A program made the position numbers and the translations under genes. From Gnetum montanum (Eukaryota > Streptophyta > Gnetopsida > Gnetales > Gnetaceae), in the NCBI GenBank assembly GCA_015680685.1, contig MNCI01034249.1, positions 12,296 to 39,227 on the forward strand: a stretch of 26,932 nt of DNA, read 5' to 3'. The notes beneath the pieces were generated by a model. That model saw only the letters and a list, made by a program, of their open reading frames with translations, was not told the DNA's origin and did no database searches. Shown here in pieces: positions 1 through 11,845 of the stretch (positions within the stretch are counted from its first letter, which is position 1; each line of letters begins with the position of its first letter).

Positions 1-1116
1 TGGGGGGGCGAGAAGTGGGGGCATGAGTGGGAGTTAGACTTGATCAACAAGATTGAATGCTCCATTGTTGTAGGCCTTAGTGACTAAGAAAGGCCCTTCC
101 TAGTTGGTTGAGAATTTATTTGCAAGTTTGTGAATGACCTTGAGGACTAGGTTCCCTTTCTTGATCGAGCGCTGGTGTTGATTGTGATGGTGCTTTTGCC
201 TTTGCTTTTCTTAATATCATTCAATGTAATTAAGTATCTACATGTGCTCCTCCTCTATTGAGTTGAGGTCTATAATTCTCAACTCATTATTTTGAGTTTC
301 ATCAATGAAGTTTGAGAGGATTACCCAGAGCGATGAAACCTACAATTCAAGTAGCAAAATTTCTTTAGACCTATAGATAGGACTATAAGGCATCTTACCT
401 ATCCTTGTTTGACATGTTGTGTAGTAGGACCAAAGTGCATAGACTAGTTGCTCATGCCATCATTGTTTACTGTGTCTTAATATCTTCTTCAAAAGGTTGA
501 TGATGACTTTGTTAGTGGTCTCTACTTGGCCATTTGCCTAAGGGTAGTATGGCAACGAGAAGAAATATTTGATACCAAAGTGCTCACAAAAGGATTTACT
601 TTTGGCACTACTAAATTGTAGCCCATTGTCTATTACTATGGTCATGGGTAAGCCAAAATGGATTACAATGCTATTAAGCACGAATTTGTAAACTTGCTAC
701 GATGTTGTCTTCCTAAGGGGAATAGCCTCAACCTACTTGGTAAAATACTTGGGTATGGTTATTATGAAGCTATGCCATGTGGAGGACTTAGGCACTATAG
801 GTCTAATGATGTCCAAGACCTAACGTTGGAACAACCATGTGATTTGCATTGTGTGCAATTCAGTTGGTGGCACATGCATTAAGTTGTCATGCCGTTGACA
901 CATGTTGCATGTTTTGACCATCAAGATGCAATCATGCTCCATGTAAGGCCAATAATAGCCCAACCATATGATTTTCATTTCCATTACCCTAGGTGCTATG
1001 TGACCTCCATATAGTCCCTTATGGACTTTTTCAATGATCGTTTGCACTTCATTTTTATTTACATAGGTTAACAGTATGCCATCGTAGGATCTGCAACATA
1101 ACGTGTTATCACCCAT
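1..1116 (-). pseudogene. Unit A integrase remnant
   Basis: This is the integrase part of pol, which would join cDNA to host DNA in the nucleus. From the N-terminus there is an HHCC zinc finger (VHKGLYGGH, then CNMCQRH, around 1010-870). Next comes a broken catalytic core in which the PYYP segment is followed by TAG at 538-540. The Glu of the DD35E triad is still present (NGQVE, codon 520-522). A C-terminal GPF-type module reads EGPFLVTKAYNNGAF around 105-50, and the Trp before it has become TAG. Unit B keeps the corresponding sequence at 13513-14640. Several stops and frameshifts make this non-functional. The frame closes near position 35, so nearly the whole domain is in the window. Confidence 0.85.
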
Positions 1117-2180
1117 GATGACTTATTTCCATGATCGTTTACACACTGCATCCTTTTGGGTAGTAGTTAAATATTGTAGAGGCTCACCTTGTAGAAGGTA
1201 TTCCTTGATGTCATCGTAACACTCTCCTGTGTGGGTTGTGCTTACTGTGGCTATGGATGCAACATTAGTGATTTGCATGATAGGCATAGTATAATCTGCC
1301 ATTAATGTGGGCAATGCATGGAATATGTCAGGTGTGATGCTAAGGGCTAATGTTGCTAATGTGTCGACTATGACATTTTTGTTTCAGGGAATATGTTGAA
1401 CATCAGTAGTTGCAAAGTGTTGAAGCAAGTGCTTTGCCAAGTCACAGTACTATTGTAAATGTTGGGCCGTACATGTGTAAACCTTTGTCACTTGGTTGAT
1501 CACTAATTGTGAGTCACCTTGAATTGCTATATGTTGGATCCCCAGGTCATGTATTGCAAGGATACCTCAGAGGAGACCTTTGGACTTTGCCACATTGTTA
1601 GTACAAGAGAATGCAAAATAATATGTGAAGAGTCAGATCTTGCTAGAGGGAAATGTGATAATGGAAGTGGTGCTATCCCCTTAGGAGGTTGAAGCTTCAT
1701 TGAAATGCAAGGGTGCCTCATAGTTTTTGGGCACTTGACTAATGCTACTAACATGCTCATTCAGGAATTTTGGGTTTATGGTTAATTGATCATTTATGGG
1801 TGAAGTTGTGACTTTTGTGGCTATAGCTTGACTTTTTGTTGAGGCTTGCACAACGTAGTATGGGTAAAACTCCAGTATTATTACTTTCCATCATGTGATA
1901 TGACTACTTTCGTAGATGTTCATTTCTATTGCTTGGAGTATGTTATTTTTGCAAATGATATTAAATTGACTACAGAAAAGGTAATGCCTCCACTTCCTCA
2001 TTGAGAAGACCAAGGTGAGGTAATGCTTTTCCACATCATTGTATTTTGCTTCATGGGCTTCTAAGGCATGGCTCAAGTAGTAAACAAGAACCTCTATGTC
2101 ATCATCTCCCTGTTGGCAAAGTAGAGAGATGATGGAGGTGTAAAAAGTGGCAAGGTAGATGTAAAAAGGTTTTTTTATGT
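1117..2180 (-). pseudogene. Unit A RNase H and archaeal-type RNase H remnant
   Basis: Around 2170-1890 lies the usual gypsy RNase H, with FYIYLATF, VYYLSHALEAHEAKYNDVEKHY and KWRHYL. After a connector comes a second RNase H of archaeal type around 1700-1480, recognised by GDSQLVINQ. In this copy its first acidic motif reads FNEAST where B has FDGAST, and its Glu motif reads NNVAKSKGLL where B has NNITEYEGLL, so the active site is gone. A linker to the integrase follows (1314-1123). Stops and one frameshift interrupt the second domain. Homology to unit B ends abruptly near 2175-2180, where RT should begin. Confidence 0.8.
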
Positions 2181-2963
2181 TTTTATTTAACAAATTTCTG
2201 ACTAAAAACCATGGGTCGAGTCTAGACGTGTTGTGCATCGTAGGGGCTATGTAGGTTATTGCACCCTGTGTCACATCACAAGGGCTGCGGGGGTGACTGT
2301 GCCCCGTAGTGTGACTATAGAGGTTGCAAAGATGCTTGGTGCCAGGGCATGTATTTCCCTTCGTTTTTTATTTTTTATTTTCTAAGAGGGCCCTAGGGGA
2401 TGGGGGGGGTGTTGTGAAGGAGGGCATGACCAGCCATGATGACAAGTAAAGGGTTTACTGGGCATAGTGTAGTGGGGAGGATACTCTCCTATGGTCGTGG
2501 GACTATGCTCTCCATGTTTTAGAGTATAGTCAAGGTGCTCCCAGAGTTAGAAAAACTTTACCTCCCTCTTTTTAGGACTACACTCTATACTAATGTAGCC
2601 TAGAGTTAAATTTTTTTGCAAAATCCTAGACTACACACTCCATTGAGATAGTTTGGAGTTAGAAAAATTTTTGCAAAAATTCTATAAACTATGCATAGTG
2701 CTAAACTTGAAAAATGTAATGATGCTAAAAATGAAAACTATAACAATGCTAATATGTGAAAACATGCTATACCCTAATGAATACCAGGCATGCCAAATGA
2801 GTTGGTTGACATCCTATACCCTTGGGGCCCAAGGGTGTATTTCCAGAATTAAGAATTTTTGTTTGTCCATGTTATATTATGTTAATTTTGCTAACTTATT
2901 TTAATGATTGAATGCCTAAATTTTCATCTACATGTGTATACTAACGTGTTGCTTGTTGCTTAG
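2181..2963. other. Rearranged A/T-rich stretch without a gene
   Basis: No pol homology continues past about 2180, although unit B has RT at the equivalent point. The stretch holds a G-rich patch near 2395-2410, a T-rich run near 2362-2385 and the short direct repeats listed separately. It ends at a candidate splice acceptor (AG at 2962-2963) where homology to the antisense gene of unit B starts. I see no convincing coding region here; short ORFs in it match nothing in unit B. Confidence 0.5.
2543..2695. repeat. Three degenerate direct repeats around GAGTTAGAAAAA
   Basis: GAGTTA followed by an A/T run starts at 2543, 2603 and 2656 (spacing about 60 and 53). The second and third copies also share TTTTTGCAAAA and a following CTA. 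They lie upstream of the antisense gene in unit A. Confidence 0.5.
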
Positions 2964-5900
2964 TGATTGCAAGGTGCTACTGAAGCCTGTCTTGGTCATG
3001 TTGAAGCTTGTGGGTATCATGTGCTACATAAGCAAGCCCATCCCCAACATGCTTGCTCTAGATATGCAGGTGGGCCTTTAGGGAATGTGGTTTTGGCTAG
3101 GGGCTCGTGAGTTTTTGGAGTACTTGTTGCAGCAATTTAGTGTGATCATGTGGTCACATTTGGCAGTTGAGGTTGCTAGTGCTATTACCGAGACATTGTT
3201 GCCTAGGGCTAATTAGGACATCTTGAGGTTTATGTTAGATAAGCCTATTGCTAGTAGTGATGGAGTAGGTGGTTTGGGCAGAGGTCCTATGAGTGCTTGG
3301 TACCTATCCAGGATATGGCACATGATAGGGTTTGGTTGCTACAACAAGAGCAACACCCTTTTCATCATGTTGCTAGTGCACACCCTATTCTAGAACCCAT
3401 CTAGAACTATCTATAGTGCTAGGGGATAAGTTCCTTTATTGCTTTTATAGTGTTTTTTGCTACTAGCTCATGTGACATTACTAACGACTTGTGGTTAGTG
3501 GTAGGTTTAGGGTTGATGAAGGCCTACATGATGAGGTGGAGGCTCTAGCCTTAACTTGCATTGCCCTAGAGGTGTTTTCATCTAGCCCAAACATTCGAGG
3601 AGCCATGATTGAGTAGGTGGGGATCGATTTGGAAGCCTATCCCACTTGATACCTGAAGGCATATGAGCAGTGTAGGACTCACAGTTGGTTTGATGAGGAG
3701 TGGGCCATCAGTGAACTTAACACCGAGGAGATACTTGCAACGCCACCTCCATCTTGCACTCCATTTGTGCCATGTATTCATTTATGTTTTGGATTATGTA
3801 TTTGTTCATGTATGCTTGTTAGTTTTCCTTTACATGATGCTAACATTGTTTTTCCCTTTGTTGTAGTAGTAGTTGCCTCAGGAAAGGTGACAGTGATCAC
3901 CACCAGTCGCATAGAGGCCACCATCATCATGAAGTATGGCAATGTGGAGGGTGTGTAGCATTGGCTATGCCATAAAGCCTTAGATGCATTGACCGTTAGC
4001 CTCATGCATGTAGGGTTAATGGACCAATTTTTGGAGTTAGCCTAAGCATCTTGGTGGCCGAAATGATCATCATTATCGACTCCTTCAACAATGACATTAG
4101 GTAGTTTATCACTTGAGTGTGGGGTGTGATGGTAGTGCTTGACTTTAGCAAGGCCTTCTTTGTTGACCTCTTTAGACTACCTATTGATGGCCCGATGATT
4201 GTTAATAAGGCTAGTAAGGAGGTGGACCATAGAGAGGAGATCAAGGAGTGGTTGGGGGCTACCCAATCTCACAAGGTCATACCAACTAAGGATGTGCTTG
4301 TGCCTAAGGTATGGGAGCTCTACCCTCTTTTCTGCACTTGTGCCTTTCCAAAGCTACTCTCCCAAGGAAAGATCCTTGGGGTGGAGTAGGCACGAGTGAT
4401 GAAGGAGGTGCTACTAGAGTGGACAAGGTTCAATTGGGCTACCTATATAGCTATCACCTTGCATGTGGAGATCTCTAGGCTATGGTTTAATCTCCAAGTG
4501 AGGTCTCATGTCCACTTCACATTCTTCATAGGATACCTGCGAAGGTTCGTGGAGCTCTTGGTTGTGTAGGATGGTGGGTGATGGGTTATGTAGGATTGCA
4601 AGTAGCTCTCCAAGCCATGGATTAAGCACATGTTTGCCACTACATGCATGTAGGACCCCACAAAGAAGATTAATGAGTCATTATTTGTAATGACTAAGGG
4701 TCCTATGGGGCAGTCACATTACTCACACAATAGTGTAAGTGAGGGTCCCCTAGTTGGTACCAGGGATGTGACTAAGGTAGGTCACTATATTGCAAAGACG
4801 ATGGGATTGTCTAAGGAAAAGATTAAGAGGCCAAGTCCTATGGAGGTGTTTGCCCCTAAGGTTGGAAGTCTAGGCAGCAAGAAGATCCATATTAGGCTTT
4901 AAGGCTTGCACATAGAGGTTGTAGTTTAGTACCGGTAACTGGCTAGATGCATATATTGTATTAATGTATGTGTTTATTGTTATGTTTTTCTTTTATGTTA
5001 TGTTGTTAATTGGCTAGTGATGTGCATATGTGTACTAATGTGTCATGTATGTGAGTTGCAAAAATAAGAGAGAGGGCTACCAGAGCAGTGGCCAAGGCAG
5101 TAGCAGAAGAAGCACCTCCTCAAGTTAAGGAGGGGGAGACTCATGAGGATGAGTTACTTAAGGTAGTAGCAGTGATCCTATAGTAGTTAGAGGAAGATGT
5201 GTTGCTCCACCTCGATGGGGGTAAGTTTGATTGCTTATTCGATGGTGTGTAGTTAGGTGAGCCTCCTATGCTCACACCTGAGGGCTTTCTAGGTAATTAT
5301 CTTGGATTGCAATTTGTTATTTCCTATTTGCTCTAACATCTTTAGTTGTATAGTTATATGCTAATTACATCATTGTGTTGCAGCATCAGATATCCCCGCC
5401 AATGGTCCTACGTCTACTTACCACATGAAGACATGGGTAGACATGCCCATTAAATTCACCTTCATGGAAAGCATTGTTGAGGACATGATGGACTGCTTGC
5501 TGCAGGCAGATCCCAAGCTTGGTACGTGCAATATTGTTTGCTATGTTGCTCTACTACTTGCATGCTTACTTGTTGGCTAGGATTGATGCTTGTTGCATGC
5601 CTATAGGTTCGAAGCTTTGGTGGGATTTGAGCAAGGTGGCCAAGGTGGATGCCCTCCTTGACCTTCCTCTTGAGGTTGATCAGGTGGCTTGTCACATGTA
5701 CGAGGCATCAAACAAGTGTGCAGTTTCTTATGTGAAGGCATTATGGGTCTACAGGCGCTCAAATTAGCACTTGTGGAAATGCATGCATGAGCTATAGGAG
5801 AGGGTGGCCAGCCAAGATATGAAGATCAACGATATTCAATGTAGGTATGAATTCTTGGTGGCTAGAGCTCAAGGAGACAACACCTAGCATACCTCTAAGA

Positions 5901-6606
5901 TAGAGTATGCCTAATACTGGACAACACTCAAAGGCAAGAATGAGACCACAAGGGAGCTGATTGAGCAGGGGCTATAGATGGACTTTCTTGCCAAGAAGAA
6001 TCAAGATTGGAAAAATTACAACACAAAGGTGTACCAGTGGGGCAAGACATAGAAGAACCACAAGCACCAATATAAGTGCGAGTGCAACATGTACCTATGA
6101 TGGTACAAAGAGGAGTCTACTAAATGTTGTTGCCTTGATATGGTTTTGGCAGTGATTGGTGGAAGGTAGGCATATGAGTTGTTTGCACAACATACAATGA
6201 TAAGTGGCTCTCCTAAGAGGGACACTATCACCCCTTCGGGAGAGACTTCTTCTATTGCCTTCTTGATGAAGTCACCCGCATAGATTGCTATGGATAAAGG
6301 TAAGACTCTTGCAGGGATTGAATTTGCCTAGGAGGATTGGACACATCTTTATGAGATTGAGATCCTCTAGCACTTGGAGGTTGGCCTTGAAAAGTTTCCT
6401 TTAGAGGACACCAATCTGGAACCCTCTCAGGTTAGTTTTTATTTTTTATGCTTTTTTGCATTTTGAATTTGCTTGTATCATGTAGATTTACTTACTAATG
6501 ATGCCTATTTGCTATGGTTATGCTGTAGGTGCCAGGAGATGCTGCGGGCCCCAACGATGTAGTGGAGGATGAAGAGCCTCTACCCCCACCTAGCACCACC
6601 AGCTAA
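2964..6606 (+). pseudogene. Unit A antisense multi-exon gene, degenerate copy
   Basis: This block is antisense to the retroelement and matches the unit B gene at 18590-22284 exon by exon. Approximate exons are 2964-3430, 3505-3773, 3870-4860, about 5060-5292, 5384-5521, 5607-6430 and 6529-6606. Examples of shared protein segments (A / B) are: FLEYLLQQFS / FLAFILQGFS; NTLFIMLLVHTLF / STLFLASRAHTLF; VWGVMVVLDFSKAFFVDLF / VKGIKVAFHLSVEFFLDLF; SHVHFTFFIGYLRRFVELLVV / SHFTFAFFAGYLCQLEKFLVV. Clear introns are 5293-5383, 5522-5606 (GTACGT...CTATAG) and 6431-6528 (GTTAGT...TGTAG), at the same places as in B. The last exon ends in TAA at 6604-6606. More than ten stops, mostly TAG, make it non-coding now. 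The function is unknown. It lies between the protease and RNase H remnants of unit A. Confidence 0.7.
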
Positions 6607-6639
6607 GCATGTCCATATGTACCCTTGCTGTGGTACATT

Positions 6640-6740
6640 TTTGCTATTTTTGTTGTATTTTTATTATTACATACTGCTATTTATATGTAATGAATGTATT
6701 CACCATATGTAATGTGTAATATGTAAACTTTTTTTCTTTA
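6640..6740 (+). promoter_or_regulatory. Possible polyadenylation region of the unit A antisense gene
   Basis: Within 140 bp after the TAA the plus strand is T-rich. It then carries repeated TGTAA/TGTAT elements and AATGAA (ATGTAATGAATGTATT, later TGTAATGTGTAATATGTAA). This is typical of plant far-upstream and near-upstream polyadenylation elements. It is composition-based evidence only. Confidence 0.3.
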
Positions 6741-6812
6741 TGTTTTATGTTATATGTGCTTGTTATGCCTATAATGCAATAAAATAATGTGCTAATTTAG
6801 TGTTATGCGATG

Positions 6813-7040
6813 ATAGCATAACTAGGCCATTGCGAGTCTCATGTTAGTTTAAGGACATAGCAGGAGGGTTGGTGCTAGTTTAAGGCCATTTCAAGCCATG
6901 TGTTGTCAGTTTAAGGCCATGGCAGGCTGCACGTTGCTAATTTAAGGCCATGGTGAAATACACATTGCTAGTTTAAGGACATGGCAAGCTGCATCGATGG
7001 GATTAAGAATAGTAGTTTAAGGCCATTTTGGGCCTAGTAT
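6813..7040. repeat. AGTTTA-type array, unit A, protease side of the block
   Basis: Copies of YAGTTTAAGG followed by MCAT start at 6844, 6875, 6907, 6938 (TAATTTAAGG), 6969 and 7013, with a weaker one near 6813. Spacing is 31, 32, 31, 31 and 44 bp. The same motif, in the same orientation, is found in unit B at 22689-22956, 17098-17210 and 13152-13492. Confidence 0.75.
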
Positions 7041-7379
7041 GTTGCTATCTCTTTATTTGTAATTTTGGATTTTATGACTTTTATGTTTTTTTATGTCTTT
7101 TATGCACAAAGGTAAATGCATTAAAGCAAAAATAGAAAAAATGTAAACTAAGCTATTGAATGCGTAAACAATTTAGATGGTAAACTAAGCGATTAAGTTA
7201 AATGCAAATAATATGTTATAGTGCTAATGCAATGTAAATGGGAAGCAGGATGCAGGATGTGGGGAAGTAGATGGTGGGAAATTTCCTAGTGCTCTTTTGG
7301 ACTTAGGGGGTACCTTAGTCACATAGTTGCTTCTTAACCTAGTGTGGATTAGGGGCATGTAGGGCCTAGAGGGCACTAT
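7041..7379. other. A/T-rich spacer without a gene
   Basis: Between the AGTTTA array and the end of the protease region this is low-complexity A/T-rich sequence with some G-rich segments. No homologous coding segment is visible on either strand. Confidence 0.4.
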
Positions 7380-8210
7380 TTAGTAGTCTCCTTGATCCTC
7401 ACTCGCTACATTGATGGGCAATTCTGGCCATAGGACATGCTCTGGTAAGCTGCTAGCTTCTTCTATCTTTTTAGGTGGGTCTACCTCACACACTTCATCC
7501 TTGTCCTTTGGTATAGACACATCATCAAGAAATTCCACCTTTGACCCTTGCTGCATGTCTATGTTGTTAATGGTAAGAGGGGGCAACGTTATCACCATGG
7601 ATGATAACTTCACTACCTTTATATGGAATGTGGATTTCCTAATGGATCGGGGAGGAGATGGCCCATAGCTAGGCCAAGCAAGGCCTACTTAAGATCAAGT
7701 TAAATCTTGGCATCTTCACTGTTACTATGAATTCTGTGATGGTGGGAAATTGTTTCCCTACCATGAAGGCTATTGTACTGTGCCCCTAACAGTGATATGT
7801 GACCTAGTAAAAGCCTTTAGGCATGTGGGTTTTTTGGCTTGATTTGGTCCATAAGGCCTAGTTTGTCAACAACAATGTATGAGATTACATTCATTTCTAT
7901 CCCGTCATTGACATGCACCCTCCAAATTTTGCATTGTCTGACATGCATGGTAATAAACATGAGGGCTGTGATGACCTCACCCTTCTTATGGTCAACCTTA
8001 ATCACCTCATAATGAAATGTGAGGGTTGTTGAGCTCAATTCCTACAACATAGGAGAAACATCACATCATGGATAGAGTGCTTATCTACTGGGATGTCCTC
8101 TATGATAGGAATGGAGGTCAACATTTGTACTAGTGCTTCGTAGTGGGCAGAGGAGGTCATAATCAGGTCATAAAAGCTCAATATTGTGTTTTTCTACTTT
8201 ATCACTTGCT
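7380..8210 (-). pseudogene. Unit A aspartic protease and downstream linker remnant
   Basis: This is the protease part of gag-pro, which would cut the polyprotein. The segment VDHKKGEVITALMF...CKIWRVHVNDG at about 8000-7880 parallels the unit B protease, whose active-site segment is VHVDDGAATNVVPY. Here it reads VHVNDGIEMNVISY, so the catalytic DxGA pattern is lost. The linker further on (NNIDMQQGSKVEF, then WPELPINVASE, ending in TAA at 7380) matches B's GSKVKFEEPE and WSELPFNVISE. The intervening LGRPW segment is broken by frameshifts near 7680-7650. The antisense gene block begins a few hundred bases further along the element. Confidence 0.8.
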
Positions 8211-10500
8211 TCACCTAGGCTCATGCATCTGTGAAGTCTTTGTCATTGGTTGTGCTTTTGCTGGCCTTGACCTCCTCCATACAACCTAAGAGATGGATCT
8301 CCCATGGAGGGTACTTGGGCTTGGTTTGCTTGGCCTATTCAAGGGTCCCAGTTCTTAGTTGTAAGTTGTTGGTGGTGGACTCATCATTTGTTTTAGCCAT
8401 GGGGGATTGTGGATAGGGGTATTGATTTTGGTAAACTGAGTGCTCTTTGTTCCTAATGTTGTCTCATCATCTTGTCTATGAGATGCTCATTAGGCTTCCC
8501 AGGTTGCCACCTAGAGGGTTTGTTAGTGTTGCTGGTAGGATTGGCCCTTGGATGTGAGGGGACTGATGGATTACCCACTACTGAACCTTGGGTAGGTGAG
8601 GAGCTCACATGTTATGGCACTCTGACCACGAAGGCTAGCTGGGTGGTTGTCATTGATGCAACATGGGATGGGACCCAAATAATGAAGGGTGTTGTAGGTG
8701 CTTGGGATGGCACTATAATGATGAAAGGGAACCTTGAACTTGTAGGGGTTGAGGGACCCTTTGCACTACCAAAGGGCACATAGATCACAAATGGCTACTA
8801 CCTTGGTTTTGTGTTGTCATCATAGAATTGATGATGTAGCCTGCATAATCCACATTTAAAGGGTCCTTGTACACCCTCCTGGATTGGTTTTGAGGCCTAA
8901 CTAGGTTGGTAGCATTAAGTACCAACTCACCTATGTTAATCATTCATTAGAGGTTATCCTTCATAACCATGCAAAAGTCAGTGTTGTGATCGAGCAACTA
9001 TTGGTAGTAACAAAATCAATCCAGCCTAAAGTGTTTGGGGACCAGTGGCTCATGCGAGGCTATCAATGATAGATTCCTTAGGAGCTTGTAGTATTTTTCA
9101 TGTCTTTTATGAGCATCCCTAGACATCTGCTTTTACTAGATATGTCCAGCCTTTAGTAGTTGTTCTAGCAGTTTTGAAGGCTTTAAGGGCAATGGGGTAT
9201 ACTTTGAGCAATCCTTGCACTCAAACTTGGGCCTTGAAGCTACTTGCATTCTGGTAGCTAATGATGTAGGTTGGTGAGTTTCTATGCTAGGGCTAGTGAT
9301 TTGGTTACCTAGCCATTAGCCTCAAGCTAGCTATTTTAGCTTCCTTGGCCATAGTTTCCATGGTTGTAGTTTTCTTCCCCTTGTCCTTGTCCTTTTTGGC
9401 ATGTTGGTTCTTATAGGCCACATAGGCTAGGTCCTTGCTAGATTTTGTTGCATCTTGTATGCTTTTTGTCTAGGCAAAGGCTTGGCTCAAGGACTACAGG
9501 ACCAAGTAGTATAGTTTTAACTTGATGAAGTCATTAACTACACCCTTGAAGATAGCTAGGAGGTGTGTCTCTACTATGGGCTCTTGAATTTCATTAAATG
9601 AGGCACTCCAACGTTGGATAAACTTTTGCACAAGCTCTAAGTGGCCTTGCTTAGTCTACATTAGTTGTTCAAGGGTGGTTTCAGGCTTGAAGTTGTACTT
9701 GAAGTGCATGAAAAACTAGCTCAAAAGATCCTCCAAAGAGGAGATAGAGTTGTAGGGTAACACATAGTACCAATCAAGTGCTTTGCTAGTGAGCAACATG
9801 GCAAAAATGCATATGATGACGTGTGGCCATGGCTACAGTAGTAGGCACTCAAACCTATATGTGACTATGTGGCACTGGGGTCCCCTTCACTATTGTACTT
9901 GGTGAAGTGGGGCAGCGGGATCCTAGTTGGGAGAGTTAGTGGTGGAATAGCAGGACTTATGGGATTGTCCTAGTAGAAGTCCACTATGTGAACTATTTCA
10001 AAGGAGGTGACCTTGAGCCACTTGACCTCTTTTGTTAAGATTTGGATTAGTTGGAATGCCTAATCTAAGTTTTGGGATGCAACAGCAAGCTCCACTAGTT
10101 CTGCTACCTCTTGTGGTGGTTGTGTGGTCCACAACCTAGTTGTAGGCTATGGGACTATGCAAGGTGCTTGCTATGGTGGCCATGCTACTGGCTCAGTGAT
10201 TGGGGCTTGCCTTGTGTGCATGGGTTGAACCACTACCAAGGGTGTTGATGAAATATGTAAGACGTAAGGTGTTTGAGTTTTTCGAGGTTGGGAGACATGC
10301 ATGGTATGAACATGAGGTTGAGTAAGCATAATTGCTATTGGTAGGGATGGTTGGATAGGTTGTGACAATGCCACGAAGGGCAAGTTGATAGGTAGGAGTG
10401 CATCTTGATGTGCAGGTTGTGTTTAGTGCATCGCTACCATAGGTGTTAACTTGGAAGGTGACACTGGGGCTATGATTATCTCTAGGAAGGTAGGTGGGTG
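8211..10500 (-). pseudogene. Unit A gag remnant
   Basis: Gag would form the virus-like particle. From the N-terminus there is a Pro/Gln-rich part (about 10400-10171) comparable to B's 26566-26132. A capsid-like core follows at about 10060-9330; the piece at about 9780-9727 aligns with B's 25660-25611 (SISSLEDLL segment). Near 9010-8980 is a zinc-knuckle-like segment reading FCYYQ-stop-LLDHNTDFC, which keeps the last Cys that unit B has lost. A Pro-rich stretch with PTTPFIIWVP-type repeats follows around 8790-8590. Numerous stops and indels show that it is not functional. Boundaries are approximate. Confidence 0.75.
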
Positions 10501-11325
10501 GGACTGTAGGAAGGTGTACTGTTTGAAATCATCGGTGCACGGCTGGAATGAAATGGACACCGAGAGATCTACAGATAGGCACAGAAGACCCTACCTTTGT
10601 TTGAGGGTGAACTGGAACTGAGGAAGGTAGAGTACCTTGGGTGGTCTACACGTGGATTAGACAAGGATTTCCCCAAACGTATGCCAATATGCAGCACGTT
10701 GGGTTACTTGTAAATGGTGTAATAAATGTAAACTAGAGTGTAAACGTATAGGAATATAAGCAAAAAGACAGACAAGAATGAACAAAAAAAGAATTGTAAC
10801 CAATCTTGACCAGAAATGAAGAAACTTTATTGCAAAATGGAAATTATAGTGCACTGGTCTGAACGCAGTTGTGGATCTAACACAAGGCAGAAGAAAAGCC
10901 CCGGTGGATGCAGAGGGATGAAGGTATGCTGGCTCGGACTGTAGGCCCAGCGTGAAGGCTGTATGATTAGCACGTAGGGTAGAAGTCCAGCGTACAGGAT
11001 TCATGTCTAGATTTTCCCAATCTCATGATCTATCCCCCACTTCTCTCATCTAGTGAGAAATTGGAATTTTTATGAGATCCCGGGCGTTAGATTTGGATCT
11101 GGAAGGGTATGAGTGGCCATGGGTGAGAAAATTACAGGTCAGATGACATGTGGCTATGTTGCCTGAATGCAAAGAATGGTACAACTGTATAGTGTGCTAC
11201 ATGCCAGCATGTACACACTAGGCATGTGAGCCCAACTTACAGATTTGACCAACATACAAGAATTGAACTTTACAAACAAACACTACTGTTACAATAGAAA
11301 ATATTAAACTTGGCCCTTGGATTTA
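10501..11325. other. Unit A leader / 5' untranslated region
   Basis: This stretch separates the candidate primer-binding site from the first recognisable gag sequence. It has no coding segment matching unit B, whose own leader is beyond the window. It contains CCAGCGTGAA and CCAGCGTACAGG at about 10948-11000, the same microrepeat found upstream of the antisense gene in unit B. Short ORFs on both strands look like chance. Confidence 0.45.
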
Positions 11326-11338
11326 GGCTCTGGTGTCA
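11326..11338 (-). other. Candidate primer-binding site
   Basis: On the minus strand TGACACCAGAGCC directly follows the CA end of the candidate LTR. It matches 10 of 13 bases of TGGTATCAGAGCC, the complement of the plant initiator tRNA-Met 3' end. The three differences are transitions. A different tRNA, or a chance match, is possible. Confidence 0.4.
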
Positions 11339-11417
11339 TGAGAATGCTGCCCATGGATTTTCAGCTCATTTGGACTTGATCTAACTTGGTTTTGGAAGGC
11401 TTCAACTAGTGTACGCT

Positions 11418-11845
11418 GTGCTGCACGCTGGGTGTGCAGGTCAGTGTGCAGGTTGGCTGAATTGCCTGATTGACCTTGCTTTTGGTTGTGCACGTTGGGC
11501 ATGCAGAGTATGTATGCTCAGCATATAGGTTATGGAAGTGCATCATTTCAAGGTTGAATCTTCATTTTGGGAGCCTGGGATGATGCCTGATAGTTGTCTT
11601 GCCTCTAAGAGTGGAGATCTTGTTTTGGGGTTCCTGTTCTGAGAGATCCTTGATGGTGCATGCTGGGCGTGCATGAATGAAAACCCATCATTTGGAGCCC
11701 AAAACTTGATTTTCAAGAACTTGAGAGCTATTGGGGACCTTGGGCAAGGTCCTGGGGAGTCCAGATGCTCAATTCTGGCATGTTTTGGCTCATTTTGGGG
11801 TCCAAAAGTTGCTGCACGCTGAGCTACATGCTGGGCGTGTAGGCC
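11418..11845. repeat. Hairpin microrepeats of TGCACGCTGGGCGTGCAGG type
   Basis: About five variants occur here: TGCACGCTGGGTGTGCAGG near 11420, TGCACGTTGGGCATGCAG near 11488, TGCATGCTGGGCGTGCATG near 11649, and an adjacent TGCACGCTGAGC / ACATGCTGGGCGTGTAGG pair near 11813-11842. Most are short palindromes with a 6-bp stem (TGCACG/CGTGCA) and a loop of about 5 nt. Confidence 0.6.

Noticed and set aside
8472-8783. Plus-strand ORF of 103 residues
   Set aside because: It is the complement of the Pro-rich repeat part of unit A gag, which aligns to unit B on the minus strand.
10657-11004. Minus-strand ORF of 115 residues in unit A's leader
   Set aside because: No domain is recognisable, there is no counterpart in unit B, and it contains AGCGTG-type microrepeats. 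It is probably chance.
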